Part shown: piece by piece, positions 37,443 through 47,181 of the stretch
How positions within the stretch are numbered: position 1 is the first letter of the stretch
Layout: each line of letters begins with the position of its first letter
Assembly: GCA_017525245.1 (NCBI GenBank)
Contig: JAFXTE010000020.1
Location: 1-64,000, forward strand
Direction of reading: 5' to 3'
Length of the DNA stretch: 64,000 nt
Source: Bacteroidales bacterium
GTDB lineage: Bacteria > Bacteroidota > Bacteroidia > Bacteroidales > WCHB1-69
Made by a program: the position numbers and the translations under genes
The notes under the pieces: model-generated
Database searches by the model: none
Told to the model about the DNA's origin: nothing
What the model saw: the letters and a program-made list of their open reading frames with translations, nothing else

Positions 37443-38237
37443 CTACTCTTTTGTCAGAATCTCCTCCAACATCTGCCGGAGCGTGGAAGGGGTGAGGTCG
37501 CGGGTCATCGTGTTGTTATAGCAGACGGAAATCGTGCCCGTCTGTTCGGAAACCACCACGGCCACCGCATCGGTGAACTCCGTGGCTCCGAGGGCAGAGC
37601 GATGACGAAGACCCACCTCCTGTGGTAAATCACGGTTTTTCGACACTGGCAAAATGCAACGGGCGGCTGTGATGCGATGATTTTTGATAATCACCGCGCC
37701 ATCGTGTAAAGGACTGTTCTTGAAGAAGATGTTCTCTAAAAGTTCAGCCGACGGCTTGGCATCGATAATTTCACCGGTGTTAAGAAATTCATTCAGCGGG
37801 GTCTGCCGGGCGAAGATAATCAGGGCGCCTGTTTTGTCGGCCGACATGTGTCGGCAGGCGTTCTTCACCGCCTCAATTTCCTCTATGTACGAAGAACTCT
37901 TGGTCTGTTTGGCGAACCTTTCGCTGAAGAAATGCAAGAAACGCCCGTTTCCGATGTAAATCAAAAACTTGCGGATTTCAGGCTGGAAAATGATGATGAC
38001 GGCGAGCACACCCACGTTGATGAGTTCCCCCATCAGGTCGGAAAGCATGGTGAAATGGAAATAGGCAACTACTTTCCAAATCACATAGATGAAGGCCAGC
38101 ATCCAGAAAATCTTCACGGCGGCGGTGCCCTTCGTCAGCTTGTACAGCTCGAAAAGGAGAATCGCCACAATCAGGATGTCGAGGACATCAATGATGCGGA
38201 AATGGATAAAGTCGAAAATAGCTGCCAACGTCATCAT
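37443..38237 (-). CDS. cdaA: Diadenylate cyclase
   Basis: Makes c-di-AMP from two ATP. A 264-aa membrane protein with three N-terminal helices (about 15-30, 40-60, 70-90) and the DAC catalytic domain. Catalytic motifs are HDGAVII and RHRSALG. It is 12 bp downstream of ptb in one transcript; in many Bacteroidota cdaA instead follows folP. The signal controls turgor, potassium and cell-wall homeostasis in other bacteria. Confidence 0.96.
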   Translation of the reverse strand: MMTLAAIFDFIHFRIIDVLDILIVAILLFELYKLTKGTAAVKIFWMLAFIYVIWKVVAYFHFTMLSDLMGELINVGVLAVIIIFQPEIRKFLIYIGNGRFLHFFSERFAKQTKSSSYIEEIEAVKNACRHMSADKTGALIIFARQTPLNEFLNTGEIIDAKPSAELLENIFFKNSPLHDGAVIIKNHRITAARCILPVSKNRDLPQEVGLRHRSALGATEFTDAVAVVVSEQTGTISVCYNNTMTRDLTPSTLRQMLEEILTKE

Positions 38238-38249
38238 ACTTCCCAGATG

Positions 38250-39152
38250 TTATGCCATCAAAGCAGCCAATGCGATAGAGTACATTTTTGTTTTGGCGCT
38301 GTCGCCACGGGAGGAGAGCACACAAGGTACTTTAGCGCCCTTGAGCAGTGCGCCCAGTTCAGCGTGGTTGAATTTCGTGCAGCATTTGTAGAAAACGTTG
38401 CCCGTTTCAATGTTCGGGAAGAGCAGGCAGTCGGCATCACCGGCCACATCGCTCTTGAATTTCTTGATTTCCACCGTCTCTTGGTCGATAGCGAGGTCCA
38501 ATGAAATGGGGCCTTCGATGTAAGCGTTGCCGAGTTGGCCACGGCTGCCCATAGCGGCGAGCAGAGCGGCATCAACACAAGCCTGCATACCGACAGACAC
38601 CTGTTCGGTGGCGGCGAGACAAGCCACTTTCGGTTTATCAATACCCAGAGCCTTCGCGGTCTCAATCAAATATTTGAGGATGGCCTGTTTCTCTTTCAGC
38701 TCGGGAGCGGGAATCACGGCCACATCGCCCACGATGAGCAGTTTGTGGTAAGCCGGGTTCTCGATGACGGTGACGTGCGACAGGGTGGCCTTCGGCGGGC
38801 AGAGACCCTTCTCCTTGTTCAGGATGGCGCGCATGTATTTGTCGGTGGGCAGCAGACCTTTCATCAGAATCTGGCCTTCGCCGGCATTGATGAGATCGCA
38901 AGCCTTGGCGGCAGCTTTCGTATCCACATATTCAGGAACGATGGTGAATTTGGACATGTCGAAGTTGTGCTCTTTGCACACTTTCTCAATTTCTTCCGGA
39001 TTGCCGACGAGGGTGGCATCGATCACGCCCAATTCCAGTGCGGCGTAAACGGCCTCAATGGTGTGCGCGTCGTTGGCATTTGCGGCCACTAATCTTTTTT
39101 TCGGTTTTGACTTAACTAAATCTACTAATTGGTCTAATTTTGTGATAGTCAT
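38250..39152 (-). CDS. ptb: Phosphate butyryltransferase family enzyme
   Basis: A 300-aa cytoplasmic acyltransferase of the Ptb/Pta family: butyryl-CoA + phosphate to butyryl phosphate + CoA. Recognised from RLVAANANDAHTIEAVYAAL, GQILMKGLLPTDKYMRAIL, TLSHVTVIENPAYHKLLIV and the late GDADCLLFPNIETGNVFYK. It lacks the extra N-terminal domains of long Pta. Butyrate kinase is not in the window, so acetyl or other acyl substrates are possible. Leads cdaA. Confidence 0.9.
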   Translation of the reverse strand: MTITKLDQLVDLVKSKPKKRLVAANANDAHTIEAVYAALELGVIDATLVGNPEEIEKVCKEHNFDMSKFTIVPEYVDTKAAAKACDLINAGEGQILMKGLLPTDKYMRAILNKEKGLCPPKATLSHVTVIENPAYHKLLIVGDVAVIPAPELKEKQAILKYLIETAKALGIDKPKVACLAATEQVSVGMQACVDAALLAAMGSRGQLGNAYIEGPISLDLAIDQETVEIKKFKSDVAGDADCLLFPNIETGNVFYKCCTKFNHAELGALLKGAKVPCVLSSRGDSAKTKMYSIALAALMA

Positions 39153-39180
39153 ATCATTACAATTTTAAGATTACAAGCGG

Positions 39181-39218
39181 CAAAGATACATTTTTTATTG
39201 AGATTTTTTGTATTTTTG
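39181..39218. promoter_or_regulatory. Divergent -7 boxes for ptb-cdaA and the methyltransferase
   Basis: Minus-strand TATCTTTG (39181-39188) faces ptb, 29 bp away. Plus-strand TATTTTTG (39211-39218) faces the methyltransferase, 77 bp away. Confidence 0.6.
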
Positions 39219-39294
39219 CCGATTGATTTTATGACCAGACTTTATTCTGTTTATTAGGAATAGGTCTGTCTTTGTTTTTTCAAAAAGGGAATCG

Positions 39295-40092
39295 ATGCAG
39301 GAACGTCATATAAACAGATGGCAATATTTTACTGAATTAGCCAATACGAGCAGAAAATTTTATATTGACTATTTAAAACTCTATATTCCCATCACGCCCA
39401 ACACAAAAGTGTTGGAGATTGGCTGCGGTGAAGGGGGCAACCTCTTACCTTTTGCAGAAATGGGGTGCTATGTGAAGGGTATTGACTTAAATGTCGGACA
39501 AATCGAAAATGCCAAGAATTTTTTCGCCAAAGAAGGACAAAAAGGGGATTTCTGTGCCGAGAATTTCTTGAACTACCCACCCCAGTCAAACGAAAGCAAA
39601 CTGTTTGACATTGTGCTGATTCATGACTGCGTTGAGCACATTGAGCAACCCGACAAGGAAGAATTTTTCACGAAGATAAAGCCTCTGGTTCACGAAAACG
39701 GCATCGTTTTTTTTGCGTTTCCTGCATGGCAGATGCCATTTGGCGGACACCAGCAAATCTGCAAGAGCAAAATCTCAAAACTTCCATTTATTCATCTGTT
39801 GCCCAATCCTTTGTATAAGGGGCTACTGCGTCTTGGCAAAGAGAATGAAAATACCATCAACGAACTTTTGAGTATCAAAAGATCAAAAATGCCTGTGGAA
39901 AAGTTTGAGAAAGTGGCAAAAGAGACAGGTTTTGAAATCATTGACAAACAATTGTGGTTCATCAATCCACATTATGAGCAGAAATTCCATCTGAAGCCTC
40001 GAAAACTCAACGCGATGATGGCAAAGATTCCCTACTTGCGTAACTTCTTCACCACATCCGCCTTTTATTTACTGAAAATAATTAACAAATAA
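39295..40092 (+). CDS. Class I SAM-dependent methyltransferase
   Basis: A 265-aa Rossmann-fold methyltransferase of UbiE/Methyltransf_11-like type. SAM motif I is [17 protein letters not shown] (near 40-56), with an acidic residue ending the next strand in VKGIDLN and motif post-[18 protein letters not shown]. The C-terminal half has an unusual lipid-facing look ([15 protein letters not shown]). Substrate unknown. It lies 10 bp before ahcY, which removes the S-adenosylhomocysteine that methyltransferases make. Confidence 0.85.
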   Translation: MQERHINRWQYFTELANTSRKFYIDYLKLYIPITPNTKVLEIGCGEGGNLLPFAEMGCYVKGIDLNVGQIENAKNFFAKEGQKGDFCAENFLNYPPQSNESKLFDIVLIHDCVEHIEQPDKEEFFTKIKPLVHENGIVFFAFPAWQMPFGGHQQICKSKISKLPFIHLLPNPLYKGLLRLGKENENTINELLSIKRSKMPVEKFEKVAKETGFEIIDKQLWFINPHYEQKFHLKPRKLNAMMAKIPYLRNFFTTSAFYLLKIINK

Positions 40093-40102
40093 TCGTAATA
40101 AT

Positions 40103-41512
40103 ATGATTGATAGTAATTTGAAATACAAAATCGCCGACATGAGTTTGGCGGAATGGGGGCACAAAGACATTGATGTCTCCCAAAAAGAGATGCCGGGTTT
40201 GCTGGCCATCCGTGAGAAATACGGAGATTCGAAGCCGTTGAAGGGCGTGCGCATCATGGGGTCGCTGCACATGACTATCCAGACGGCCGTGCTGATTGAG
40301 ACGCTGACGCACCTCGGCGCAGAGGTTCGCTGGTGCAGCTGCAACATCTTCTCCACTCAGGATCACGCCGCAGCCGCCATCGCCGACAATGGTGTCTCCG
40401 TGTTCGCTTGGAAAGGCGAATCCTTGGAAGACTACTGGTGGTGTACGGTGAATGCCCTCTCGTTCCCCGGCGGCAAAGGTCCGCAACTCATTGTGGATGA
40501 CGGTGGTGACGCTACCCTACTCATCCATTTAGGATGCAAGGCCGAAGACGACCCGACTGTCCTCGATGCCAAACCGGAGTCCCACGAGCAGGCCGTCATC
40601 TTCAGCACGCTCAAACAAGTGCTGAAGGAGGATCCTCACCACTGGCACAACATGGTGAAAGAGATCAAGGGTGTGTCGGAGGAGACCACCACTGGCGTGC
40701 ATCGTCTGTATCAGATGATGGAACGTGGCGAACTGCTCTTCCCCGCCATCAACGTCAACGACTCCGTGACGAAATCCAAATTCGACAACAAATACGGCTG
40801 CCGCGAATCCTTGGCTGACGGCATCAAGCGCGCCACCGACGTGATGGTGGCCGGCAAGGTAGTGGTCGTATGCGGTTACGGCGATGTCGGCAAGGGCTGC
40901 GCGCAAGCCATGCGCTCCTACGGCGCCCGCGTCATCGTCACCGAAGTTGATCCTATTTGCGCGTTGCAAGCTGCCATGGAAGGTTTTGAGGTCAAAACCG
41001 TGGAAGACGCGCTCGATGAGGGTAACATCTACGTCACCTGCACCGGCAACTGCGACGTCATTACCGTGGATCACCTCAACAAGATGAAAGACCAGTCCAT
41101 CGTCTGTAACATCGGCCATTTTGACAACGAAATACAGGTCAGTGCGTTCGAGAGCCAGCCCAACATCACGAAGCGCAACATCAAGCCGCAGGTAGATGAG
41201 TACATCTTCCCTGACGGCCACTCCATCTTCATCCTTGCGGAAGGCCGCTTGGTGAACTTAGGTTGCGCTACCGGACACCCCTCTTTCGTGATGAGCAACT
41301 CCTTCACCAACCAAGTGATGGCGCAACTCGATTTGTGGCAGCATGATTACAAGGTGGGGGTCTATAACTTGCCGAAGCACTTGGACGAAGAGGTCGCCCG
41401 TCTGCACTTAGGCAAAATCGGCGTTAAACTGACGAAGCTCACGCAGAAGCAGGCCGACTACATCGGCGTGAAAGTCGAAGGCCCGTATAAGACGGATGCT
41501 TACCGATACTAA
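40103..41512 (+). CDS. ahcY: Adenosylhomocysteinase
   Basis: Hydrolyses S-adenosylhomocysteine to adenosine and homocysteine, sustaining methylation. The 469-aa length fits the bacterial form. The NAD site is [54 protein letters not shown] and a C-terminal KTDAYRY end are typical. It follows the methyltransferase closely and ends at a strong terminator. Across it lies the cobalamin-controlled gene; any metabolic link through methionine is conjecture. Confidence 0.98.
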   Translation: MIDSNLKYKIADMSLAEWGHKDIDVSQKEMPGLLAIREKYGDSKPLKGVRIMGSLHMTIQTAVLIETLTHLGAEVRWCSCNIFSTQDHAAAAIADNGVSVFAWKGESLEDYWWCTVNALSFPGGKGPQLIVDDGGDATLLIHLGCKAEDDPTVLDAKPESHEQAVIFSTLKQVLKEDPHHWHNMVKEIKGVSEETTTGVHRLYQMMERGELLFPAINVNDSVTKSKFDNKYGCRESLADGIKRATDVMVAGKVVVVCGYGDVGKGCAQAMRSYGARVIVTEVDPICALQAAMEGFEVKTVEDALDEGNIYVTCTGNCDVITVDHLNKMKDQSIVCNIGHFDNEIQVSAFESQPNITKRNIKPQVDEYIFPDGHSIFILAEGRLVNLGCATGHPSFVMSNSFTNQVMAQLDLWQHDYKVGVYNLPKHLDEEVARLHLGKIGVKLTKLTQKQADYIGVKVEGPYKTDAYRY

Positions 41513-41522
41513 CCTATAACAG

Positions 41523-41550
41523 AAAAAGCCCCGCAATCGCGGGGCTTTTT
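41523..41550. terminator. Two-way terminator after ahcY
   Basis: A perfect 12-bp stem AAAAAGCCCCGC/GCGGGGCTTTTT with loop AATC. Confidence 0.95.
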
Positions 41551-41604
41551 CATTTTCAGCCGGCCACTCATCCCAAAACCGGCTGCTCATTAATATAAAA
41601 GGGG

Positions 41605-44600
41605 TTATTTTTTCAGAATCTTCTGAACACCGTTGCCGACTTTCAGCAAATAAAGACCTGCGGGATAAGATTGCATGTTCAAGGTAATGTGCGTGTCACC
41701 GCTGTTCACCATCTCCAACAGCTGTCCATTCACATTGTAAAGTTCCACTTTTTCGGAATTCTCATTGATGATGTACAATGTGCCGTTACAAGGGTTCGGG
41801 TAGGCGAAGACCTGCGGCATCTCGTGATTGTCAATGCCGACGGGTTTTTGGTGGATGACACCCACGCCGGTCAAATCGAAGCCACTGGTATGGTAATCGG
41901 TCGGCCAAGGGTCGTTGACGATGTGACCGAAAGCGTCGTAAGAACCGTATTGCGGATCAATGGAACCCACCACATCCACGATGCGGACATAGACGATGCT
42001 GTCAATATTGAGGTTTTCACTGCCAGCCAGTTCCTCAAGATCAAACGGAGTGCCGTAGCCGATTTGGAACTTGCCGGCCAAGTTGTTAATGAAGGTGGGG
42101 TCAACAAAGCCAAATGTTCCGACCTGAGTTTCCGTCGGGGTGAGGCTGGTGGCCGGGAAACGCACAAAATGCACGCCGTCGGAGCTCACTTCCACGAAAG
42201 CCAACTCCAGGAAGCCGCCGTTAATATCGTTCTCGAAAACGGCAAAGTCAGGACCTTCCCCGTTCTGGATAGGACGCTCAAAGGTAACTAACGCGGAACC
42301 GCCGTCGCCAAGACTCACAGCATCCATGCTGTTGTTCGGTGTGGCGGGTCCTATGGCATTCGTTTCGTCGCCAAAGGTGACTGCCGGGCTGTTCGGATTA
42401 GAGATGTCTTGTGGACCGCGAGTCAACACCACATTGGTAGCCCATGCCACGAATTGATTGTCATCCACTGCGATTGCGTTACAGCCTTCGGTACCCACGC
42501 CGCCACAGAAAGGACCGTGTTCGGGAATCGTGTCAGAGCCAGAACCTCCCGTCGTGTCAGGAACGGTGACAGGATAAATCGTCATCGGATAGACATAGAT
42601 GTAGTTCCAGTAGCCGCCGTATTCGTCAACCCAGACACTGTCAACGAGGATACCCGTGCTGCCATCCGCCCATTTCTCGAAATCACCGTTGGCGAGTGTT
42701 TGGCCCATACCCCAGTCCATCACACCGTTATTGGTGCTACTCCAATAATAACCTGGGGTGATGCCGAGCGGAGTGGTCATGCCGGCAGCGGTGTCAATGT
42801 AGTTGATGTCGCTGACCATGCCCGTGCCCGTAAAGCTGAAACGTGGGTCAGCGGCGGCGATATGGTTCATCATGTCAGCCACGGTGGCGGTACCGTCCCA
42901 GCGGTAACCCCAAGCCAACGCGGTGTCAGCCCAGTTCACGGCCATCACGGCCTCGTTGGAGCCAGTACCCACCCAGAAGAGGATCTCGCTGGCGGCGATG
43001 GTAGCCTCCTCGGGAACAGGGATGACAGGTGTGGTGTCAGGAGCCGTGACAGGATGAATCTCAGTAGGCCAAGTCACCCCCATCGGATACCACATACCAG
43101 CGAAAGCGGTGGAGTCGTAGCCAACACCGTATGCGGACTCCCCGACCTTCAGGAAAGCACCGTCAGTAACAGCGCTGGTAAGACCGGCCTGCGGGTTGCC
43201 ATTAAGGATAAACTGCATGTAGTTTCCTGTAACATTTTGGAAGGTGAGGCTTGTGGTGCCATCGTTATAGTCAAACGTGGACATGGCTGCATTGGTTGTA
43301 AGGCGGTCCTCGGCGGCCACAAGTGCCTGCAGAGCCGTAGTCACGGTCAGATCACCGCTGAAACGCAAGCCCCAAGCCAGTGCGGTGTCAGGAACACCCC
43401 AGTTGATGGCAATGACGGCCTCATTGTCACCAGTACCCACCCAATATTGGATGTCGCTGGCGGAGATGGTAGCGTCAACTGGCATGGTAGCCACTGTTGC
43501 GGGAACAATGGGCGTATCCCATACATTGTCCGTCCGGTTGCTCACCACGACAATCGTGTTGTCAGTAAGGTCATAGTCTTCGAAATCTTCATATTCGTCT
43601 GCTAAAATCCCGTCCACTTTGAAACGGAAGTTGTCGGTCATCAACTTGAGCGGGTGGTTGACATAATAGAACGTATATTCGTAAGTTTCCCAGCTGATAG
43701 TGTAAGCCAAGCGTGGGTCGGCGGCATCAATATCCACCAACATATCACCTACCGTAGGCTCGTCAACCGCGTCGAAATGATAACCCCAAGCCACGGAAGT
43801 ATTGTCTATGTTGAGAACGAAAATAGCGCTTTCGCTACCTTCGCCCACCCAATAGAGGATGTCATCAGCGGCGATGGTGGCGTCACCAGGAATGACAGGT
43901 GTGGTGTCAGCAACATCCAACGCAACCGTCAGGTTGTCGATACCGCAGTAGCGGTTGCCGGGACCGGTGGTGCTGGCCGTGGTGCTGGCGACATCCCACA
44001 TAAGCGTGAGTCGTGCATCAGCAGGGACATTGGCATACTGGTTGAAATGGATCGTGTCGTGATGCAGGACTTTGTTATCGGCGGTATAAGTTTCAAGAGC
44101 CACAAAGTCAGCGGTGTCATTCATGATATAGCCCACCACAAGATGCGTATTGGCATCAGCGATATTGGTGCGATGATCGAAGGTGAGCACCGTTTGGGAG
44201 AGGGGGGCGTCGAAAGCGGGCAGCACAGCGTAACGGCGGGTTCCCGTGGTAAGCATATCATTGATATAATTTGTGTTGTTGCCAGTATAAATCTGGCTGG
44301 CGATGAATGCGAAGAAGGCATCGTTGGCCGCAATGGCGCCGAAACTGTTGGTGCTGGTGGAATAACCCACACCGCCGAAATAATCGGCATCGGTTGAAGT
44401 GCCATTACCACTATGATGGACAGTTCCATTGCTGTAAACAGTCCAGCAATCGGGTTTCGGAGCTCCAGCAAAATAGGGACGCATACTCTGATCGGAAGTG
44501 TAGCTGGCAAAATCCTCGCTGTAGGTCAGCGGATGGATGGTCGTGCAGAGGGTGTCGGGCTCAACGGGAGTTGCGGGAGGCGTAACGGGCGTGGGCATTT

Positions 44601-45579
44601 TCACCCAGGCTTCCTGCATATAATAACCATATTGGAAATCCCAACCAATGGCGGAGTTCATATCACCATACTTGAACACATCTCCGTTGTGGAGCGTGCT
44701 GCTTGCACCGGCATCGGCACTGACGCCGTTGAGGTTGGTCCACCAGAAGTTGTAACCGACATTCGGATCAACGGGGGAAAGTCCCAGCGTGTCGCCATTG
44801 TCGAGAACAAAATGGATGTCGCCACTGACAGAAGGAGAACCCTCCGTCCAGAAACGCGGGTCAGCGGCGGCAATGGCATCGACCATAGCTTGCGCCGTAG
44901 TGGTTCCATCGAAGCGGTAACCCCACGCAAAAGCCGTGTCGGGTTGCGCGAAGTTGACGATAAATTCGGCACTGTTGGAACCGGAGCCCACCCAGTAGAG
45001 AATTTGGTTGAAAGGAAGGGAAGCGTCAACAGGATCGGTGGGAGTACCACCGTTCGAATCAGTAGCAGCCTCCACATCATCACTCGTAAGACTGAAATAA
45101 CACGAGCTGCTGATCTCCATTTGGTCACCATCAAACATCTCGTATTCGCTATATCCAACCGGAGCAAAAGAACCATTAACATTATAGCACCAATAGTTAG
45201 CCGATGAAGCGGACATCAAAACACCATCATTGTATCCGATATAGGTCACTAATCCGGAACCAAAGTTGTAGGTCACTCGATTGTCATAGATGGCGATAGA
45301 ATCCAACATATTGACAGCGGTAGCCCCGTCATTAAAACGGACTCCCCATGCCAATGCAAAATCGTTGCCGGAAGGGTTGTCATCCCATCCGATAATCACC
45401 ACGGCACTGTTGCTGCCGCTGCCAACCCAAAATTCAATGTCTTCCATAGGGAATTCATCAACCGAGCGCACTGCACTCGCTTGGAAATCATGCCCATTCT
45501 GGTGAATTGTCACCGTCTGCTGGGCAAACGTCAGGTTTATCATGCACAATAAACCGAAAAAAATTAAAAGTTTCTTCAT
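41605..45579 (-). CDS. Cobalamin-riboswitch-controlled T9SS surface protein with five transcobalamin-like repeats
   Basis: A 1324-aa protein with a signal peptide (1-19). Five repeats of about 135-150 residues begin near 47, 190, 572, 708 and 865. Each has a WVGxGxNxA strand at 51, 196, 577, 713 or 869, then AWGYRFDG, a TaxxMlxxI helix and, best seen in the first two, YWCYNVNGSFAPVGYSEYEM and FWWTNLNGVSADAGASS followed by a GD. This order resembles the DUF4430 / transcobalamin C-terminal domain. A jelly-roll module sits at about 345-555. A conserved-looking domain spans about 1030-1245 (GEGPDFAVFEND, FLELAFVEVSSDGVHFVRF). The last 70 residues form a T9SS sorting domain (YPNPCNGTLYI to KVGNGVQKILKK). 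A cobalamin aptamer lies in its leader. Predicted role: surface cobalamin or corrinoid capture (inference). The gene is monocistronic, with no BtuB gene nearby. Confidence 0.85.
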   Translation of the reverse strand: MKKLLIFFGLLCMINLTFAQQTVTIHQNGHDFQASAVRSVDEFPMEDIEFWVGSGSNSAVVIIGWDDNPSGNDFALAWGVRFNDGATAVNMLDSIAIYDNRVTYNFGSGLVTYIGYNDGVLMSASSANYWCYNVNGSFAPVGYSEYEMFDGDQMEISSSCYFSLTSDDVEAATDSNGGTPTDPVDASLPFNQILYWVGSGSNSAEFIVNFAQPDTAFAWGYRFDGTTTAQAMVDAIAAADPRFWTEGSPSVSGDIHFVLDNGDTLGLSPVDPNVGYNFWWTNLNGVSADAGASSTLHNGDVFKYGDMNSAIGWDFQYGYYMQEAWVKMPTPVTPPATPVEPDTLCTTIHPLTYSEDFASYTSDQSMRPYFAGAPKPDCWTVYSNGTVHHSGNGTSTDADYFGGVGYSTSTNSFGAIAANDAFFAFIASQIYTGNNTNYINDMLTTGTRRYAVLPAFDAPLSQTVLTFDHRTNIADANTHLVVGYIMNDTADFVALETYTADNKVLHHDTIHFNQYANVPADARLTLMWDVASTTASTTGPGNRYCGIDNLTVALDVADTTPVIPGDATIAADDILYWVGEGSESAIFVLNIDNTSVAWGYHFDAVDEPTVGDMLVDIDAADPRLAYTISWETYEYTFYYVNHPLKLMTDNFRFKVDGILADEYEDFEDYDLTDNTIVVVSNRTDNVWDTPIVPATVATMPVDATISASDIQYWVGTGDNEAVIAINWGVPDTALAWGLRFSGDLTVTTALQALVAAEDRLTTNAAMSTFDYNDGTTSLTFQNVTGNYMQFILNGNPQAGLTSAVTDGAFLKVGESAYGVGYDSTAFAGMWYPMGVTWPTEIHPVTAPDTTPVIPVPEEATIAASEILFWVGTGSNEAVMAVNWADTALAWGYRWDGTATVADMMNHIAAADPRFSFTGTGMVSDINYIDTAAGMTTPLGITPGYYWSSTNNGVMDWGMGQTLANGDFEKWADGSTGILVDSVWVDEYGGYWNYIYVYPMTIYPVTVPDTTGGSGSDTIPEHGPFCGGVGTEGCNAIAVDDNQFVAWATNVVLTRGPQDISNPNSPAVTFGDETNAIGPATPNNSMDAVSLGDGGSALVTFERPIQNGEGPDFAVFENDINGGFLELAFVEVSSDGVHFVRFPATSLTPTETQVGTFGFVDPTFINNLAGKFQIGYGTPFDLEELAGSENLNIDSIVYVRIVDVVGSIDPQYGSYDAFGHIVNDPWPTDYHTSGFDLTGVGVIHQKPVGIDNHEMPQVFAYPNPCNGTLYIINENSEKVELYNVNGQLLEMVNSGDTHITLNMQSYPAGLYLLKVGNGVQKILKK

Positions 45580-45601
45580 AATTTATACTGTTTGTTTAAT
45601 T

Positions 45602-45636
45602 GTGATCAGTGAATAGTGATTGGTGAATAGTGATAT
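45602..45636. repeat. Heptamer array in the riboswitch leader
   Basis: Five units (gtgatca, gtgaata, gtgattg, gtgaata, gtgatat) lie between the aptamer and the start codon. Confidence 0.8.
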
Positions 45637-45818
45637 GCGCATAAGGAATTTGTCGAAGAAATATCCGACAAAATCTTGCTGTTTTTCAAGAAAATACCAT
45701 AAACGCATAATCCTCGGCATTCAGGTTTGACAAAATGCTTCGGACAATATAAGGAATGAAGAGCGCGATTAGGGTCTCTTTTGCATCCGCCTACCTCCCG
45801 AAGCGATAACAACACGCA
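45637..45818 (-). other. Leader between the cobalamin aptamer and the start codon
   Basis: About 180 nt of leader with no gene. One hairpin is visible (tttgtcg/cgacaaa, 45649-45655 with 45666-45672). No T-run terminator is seen, so control may act on translation. A short open frame across it has no support. Confidence 0.5.
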
Positions 45819-45955
45819 AATGGCAGGTTTTCTGACTCGTTCCGGAACAGCGTCTTCCCATCTTTCGACAGTGACTATTTGCCGTTCTTCTTTGTAGAAC
45901 TCACAGCAGCGGGTACTGTACAGGATTCACACCTGTTTCCCTCTCAGGACTTTAG
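45819..45955 (-). promoter_or_regulatory. Cobalamin riboswitch aptamer
   Basis: On the minus strand the conserved segments occur in order: GGGAAACAGGTGTGAATCC, then GTACCCGCTGCTGTGA, then GTCACTG, GGGAAGACGC and the B12-box-like GAGTCAGAAAACCTGCC (ending near 45820). Order and spacing match the classical AdoCbl-type aptamer. It lies in the 400-nt leader of the 1324-aa gene and should lower its expression when cobalamin is ample. Confidence 0.95.
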
Positions 45956-45985
45956 CGACTAAAATCCTTCACCACTTTGCGGCGG

Positions 45986-45993
45986 CAAAGATA
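45986..45993 (-). promoter_or_regulatory. -7 box for the riboswitch transcript
   Basis: CAAAGATA on the plus strand is TATCTTTG on the minus strand. The transcript would begin near 45980, just before the aptamer. Confidence 0.65.
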
Positions 45994-46041
45994 GGATTTT
46001 TTCAAATATGATGGGAATGCATTTAGCATAAGAGTTTTTTG

Positions 46042-46049
46042 TACTTTTG
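46042..46049 (+). promoter_or_regulatory. -7 box for the second YitT gene
   Basis: TACTTTTG, an exact TAnnTTTG match 45 bp before ATG 46095. It is divergent from the riboswitch promoter. Confidence 0.6.
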
Positions 46050-46094
46050 CCACAAAAAACTGCAATTGTGTAAATTTTTTAATAGTAAAATAAT

Positions 46095-47057
46095 ATGAAT
46101 ATAAAAATCAAAGAATCAATCATCGATTTTATCCATTATTTAGGGACGTTTAAATTTTGGAAAGAGCTTGTAATCATGACGTTGGGCATGATGGTTACCG
46201 CCGCCGCTGTCTATTATTTCCTCGTTCCGAGCAAGCTGATCATCGGAACCATTTCCGGTTTGAGCATTGTGCTGAGCAATATCTTTGGCGGCAGTTTAGG
46301 TACATGGATCATGGGAATCAACATCTTTCTGCTGATTTTAGCGTTCATACTGATAGGCAATGAATTTGGCGCAAAGACCGTTTACACCGCATTGATTCTC
46401 GGTCCGTTGACGGACTTCTGGAATTGGGTTTATCCGTGGCAGAACCTCGCCAGTGCCAACCCCGTCACCGGCACGCCTTCCGTGATGGGCGACCCCTGGT
46501 TTGACCTTTGCTGCTTCGTGTTGCTGCTTTCCGCATCGCAGGCCCTGATGTTCAGCATCAACGCCTCCACCGGCGGACTGGACATTCTTGCGAAGATCGT
46601 GAACAAGTATCTGCACTTCGACATCGGAACTTCAGTGAGCATTGCGGGTGCCATGATCTGTTGCACCGCCTTCTTCATCAATCCTTTCCGCATGGTCATC
46701 ATTGGCCTTATCGGCACCTGGATCAACGGACTTGTTGTGGATTATTTCACCGCCGCTTTAGGCAAACGCAAACGGGTCTGTATCGTGTCGAAGGATTATG
46801 AACGGGTTCGTGAGTTCATCGTCAACCATCTTCACCGCGGGTGTACGCTATATGAGGTTATCGGCGGCTATAGCGGGGAAAAGAGCATCGAACTCGAAGT
46901 TCTGCTCGGCAACGAAGAGTTTAGCGAATTGCTTGCTTGGATGAAGCAAGAGAACATTAACGCTTTCACCACCGCCAGCAATGTGAGTGAAGTTTATGGA
47001 CTTTGGTTCAGCGGCAAAAAGCGCAAGCAACTGGAAGAAGAACTTCACCATCGGTAA
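46095..47057 (+). CDS. YitT family membrane protein (second copy)
   Basis: A 320-aa paralogue of the 26718 gene. The membrane part has about six helices (LGMMVTAAAVYYFLVPSKLIIGTISGLSIVL; NASTGGLDILAKIV) and the C-terminal DUF2179 domain starts near HRGCTLYEVIGGYSGEKSIELEVLL. It ends at a hairpin terminator. Transport substrate unknown. Confidence 0.9.
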   Translation: MNIKIKESIIDFIHYLGTFKFWKELVIMTLGMMVTAAAVYYFLVPSKLIIGTISGLSIVLSNIFGGSLGTWIMGINIFLLILAFILIGNEFGAKTVYTALILGPLTDFWNWVYPWQNLASANPVTGTPSVMGDPWFDLCCFVLLLSASQALMFSINASTGGLDILAKIVNKYLHFDIGTSVSIAGAMICCTAFFINPFRMVIIGLIGTWINGLVVDYFTAALGKRKRVCIVSKDYERVREFIVNHLHRGCTLYEVIGGYSGEKSIELEVLLGNEEFSELLAWMKQENINAFTTASNVSEVYGLWFSGKKRKQLEEELHHR

Positions 47058-47072
47058 TAGATATTCGGAAAA

Positions 47073-47108
47073 GAGGGTGTGCCAAAACGTCACTTTTGAC
47101 ACACCCTC
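47073..47108. terminator. Two-way hairpin terminator
   Basis: Arms GAGGGTGTGCCAAAA and TTTTGACACACCCTC (one mismatch) lie between the YitT and hydG genes. A shorter relative is at 63193. Confidence 0.75.
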
Positions 47109-47141
47109 ATCTACAATGTATGGGAAAAAACAAAATGTTAA

Positions 47142-47181
47142 AGCCAATAGCTAACAGCTAACAGCCAAGAGCCAACAGCTA
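47142..47181. repeat. Heptamer array at the hydG stop
   Basis: Units agccaat, agctaac, agctaac, agccaag, agccaac. On the minus strand the array follows directly after hydG's TAG stop (47181-47179). Confidence 0.85.

Noticed and set aside
45606-45815. Small open frame on the minus strand in the riboswitch leader
   Set aside because: It lies between aptamer and start codon with no ribosome site or family features.
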